Assembly: GCA_949126835.1 (NCBI GenBank) | Contig: OX421497.1 | Coordinates: forward strand, 4,147,024-4,211,023 | Length of the DNA stretch: 64,000 bases | Direction: 5' to 3' | From: Anisus vortex | Taxonomy: Eukaryota; Mollusca; Gastropoda; Planorbidae | Shown: positions 62,351 through 64,000 of the stretch, piece by piece | Numbering within the stretch: the first letter of the stretch is position 1 | Layout: each line of letters starts with the position of its first letter | Made by a program: the position numbers and the translations under genes | Notes under the pieces: model-generated | What the model was told of the DNA's origin: nothing | The model's database searches: none | What the model saw: the letters and a program-made list of their open reading frames with translations, nothing else

Positions 62351-63329
62351 AGGAGTTAGATTTTTATGCATTTTCCGGCTCTTGACCTGAAACCCAGATT
62401 TTTGTTTGTATTGTCTTTAACTTTTTTAATGCTTCGACAGCAACTATATCTTTTACACAAATCTGTAACATTTAAAGGGAACGCCATAACTTTGCAGAGC
62501 TCAGGTGAATATTGTATGTACGCTATATCACTTGTACATAATTTGTTATACACATAATGTGCACTGAACCGTTAAAACTGTTCCGGCATATAGGTCAAAG
62601 GTTGAGGCTGCTGGTAAAAAATGCATAATAATGAACTTACCTCCTTTTTCAAAAAAAAATAACAGCAGTTTTACGGTGTGTGTGAGTGTTCAAGTGTGTC
62701 TGTGCATGTGTGAGTGTGTCAGTAAATGGTGATGGCCTTATTTGACACCTAAATCTAGGGCAGGGTCGAGCAGGGTTCGCGGCTGCACCGGTTCTAGCCG
62801 GACGGTACCACTTTTTATTTTATTTTGTTCAACTCAGATAAATATTTGCAGTTTTCTTTTTTTTTTATTGCATGAAGAAACACATCTCTATAACCTGAGG
62901 TTATAAAGCGTGAAAAGGGGACCTTATTTTTTCTTTTAGATCTTAGATCTATATGTGTGTGTGTACCGTATGTTTTCTTTTTAAAATAATTGCACTCGAA
63001 AGAAATTTTGTCGCTTATGTCCCTTTGCATCAAGAAAAAACTATAATTTACCTATTGGTTACTTCCCTTACTGCCTCCTGTTTGACAATACTGTAAAGTG
63101 CTTCTATGTTGCTTGTTTATTTTTATTTTTTTGTTTATCTTTTCTTTTTAACCTTCAAGGTGACTCAAAGGTTCATTGATGTACAGTTGAAGTATACCCC
63201 ACCTCTTATTCCCCTTCCGTTAAGCCTCCCGCCCCCAGTCTACATCCTGCCAAACCAGATCTATTGAACTGAACTATTAACTCTAAAATTGTTTTAATTT
63301 ATTTTATGTACTTATACTTTTAAGATTTT
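62351..63329. other. Intergenic, no gene seen
   Basis: AT-rich with a TGTG-rich patch (62678-62720). Frames on both strands lack motifs. Confidence 0.4.
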
Positions 63330-63545
63330 CGAGAAAGTGTGAAAAATTGTGGCCAGCGCAATGCCCAGCCGCATTTTATTTTACCCCTGACAACTGATGG
63401 CAGTACCCATCAGAGCTGGGTACACTATCGGACACCCTCGAGTCGAGGGTGATAAAAATCCTAGGAATTTCAGGATTCAAACTCAGGAACGCCGGTACGC
63501 CAGTCGAACACGCTGCTCGCTTGGTCACCGTGCCGCCCCTAAAAT
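63330..63545 (-). repeat. tRNA-derived SINE, family A, reverse orientation
   Basis: On the minus strand: GGGCGGCACGGTGACCAAGCG, GTTCGACTGGCGTACCGGCG, B-box-like GAGTTTGAATCC, GAGGGTGTCCGATAGTGTAC, and GCGGCTGGGCATTGCGCTGG. The tail is lost. Confidence 0.8.
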
Positions 63546-63659
63546 CAAATTACACAATCTCAAAACGTAAAGTAGAGAAGTATATTGAACAGTTTACCTG
63601 TTTGGAAAGAGAATCAGATGGACATTGTCACTAAGATCTTAAATTTGGTTTGAATGTCC

Positions 63660-64000
63660 ACGATATGATCGAGTTTTGATCGTCACCATAACTAAGCTTA
63701 TAGGAGAAACATGTGGGATAAACATTGATGCGCCTACCATATATGTCTGGGACAGAATATCCTCAATTGCAGGCCCTCAAGAAATGACATTATGACAACA
63801 ATCAAACGGCGCAAACTGACCTTGCTCGGTCATGTGCTGCGGCACAATAACCTGCCAAAAACAATCCTCCAGGGCACGGTAGAAGGTGGACGTCGGAGAG
63901 GCCGTCAGCGGAGATGCTGGTTCGACAACATAAAATATTGGACAGGGCTGCAGTTGACTCAACTATTGACAACCGCTCAAGATAGGCACTAGTGGAGAAA
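63660..64000 (+). mobile_element. LINE RT C-terminus, running off the window (LINE family 7)
   Basis: INIDAPTIYVWDRISSIAG, then after a frame change RRKLTLLGHVLRHNNLPKTI, EGGRRRGRQRRCWFDNIKYW and LTQLLTTAQDR. This is the usual C-terminal arrangement of non-LTR RTs (L-GH-x-x-R, G-R-x-R-x-x-W). It is truncated by the window edge. Confidence 0.8.

Overview
This is a stretch of animal nuclear DNA, most likely from a heterobranch (pulmonate-type) gastropod mollusc. That assignment is inference: it rests on AT-rich DNA with small GT-AG exons, tRNA-derived SINEs of a kind I associate with snails, many 3' fragments of non-LTR retrotransposons, hAT and other TIR elements, and long simple repeats. No bacterial operon, rRNA, true tRNA gene or CRISPR array was found.

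Two protein-coding genes can be assembled exon by exon, and they converge on each other. Gene 1 (+ strand, coding exons 6412..10431) has six exons with compatible phases and gives a 192-residue Bcl-2-family protein. It has a BH3-like helix and a BH2-like C-terminal motif, a degenerate BH1 and no visible C-terminal membrane anchor. Gene 2 (- strand, coding exons 24875 down to 15729) has seven exons and gives a 381-residue bHLH-leucine-zipper factor whose C-terminal half resembles Mondo (MondoA/ChREBP) proteins, including the dimerisation/cytoplasmic-localisation (DCD) region. It has no N-terminal glucose-sensing (MCR) region in this model. The probable poly(A) signals of the two genes lie about 330 bp apart, and a 44-bp, six-unit minisatellite fills the gap. 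A TATA box, a YY1/TISU-like ATGGCGG start and an 11-codon uORF lie in front of gene 2.

The rest is mobile and repetitive DNA. 1-6 kb holds four inverted-repeat elements: a 566-bp fold-back, an 864-bp TIR element, a palindromic MITE and a 214-bp hAT MITE with an exact 8-bp target duplication. 25-64 kb has no supportable host gene. It contains truncated retrotransposons of several families, SINEs, minisatellites and a 0.7-kb TCTA/TCCA satellite. At 43.2-47.5 kb there is a three-level nest: a hAT MITE inside a LINE inside a 4.3-kb hAT transposon, each with its own target duplication.

The most distinctive small element is a 73-bp sequence flanked by TTAA, present four times at exactly the same length. 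A related LINE copy in the same window serves as its empty site. A roughly 0.5-kb element with a CTGT microsatellite occurs as one near-complete single copy, one deleted remnant and a head-to-tail array.
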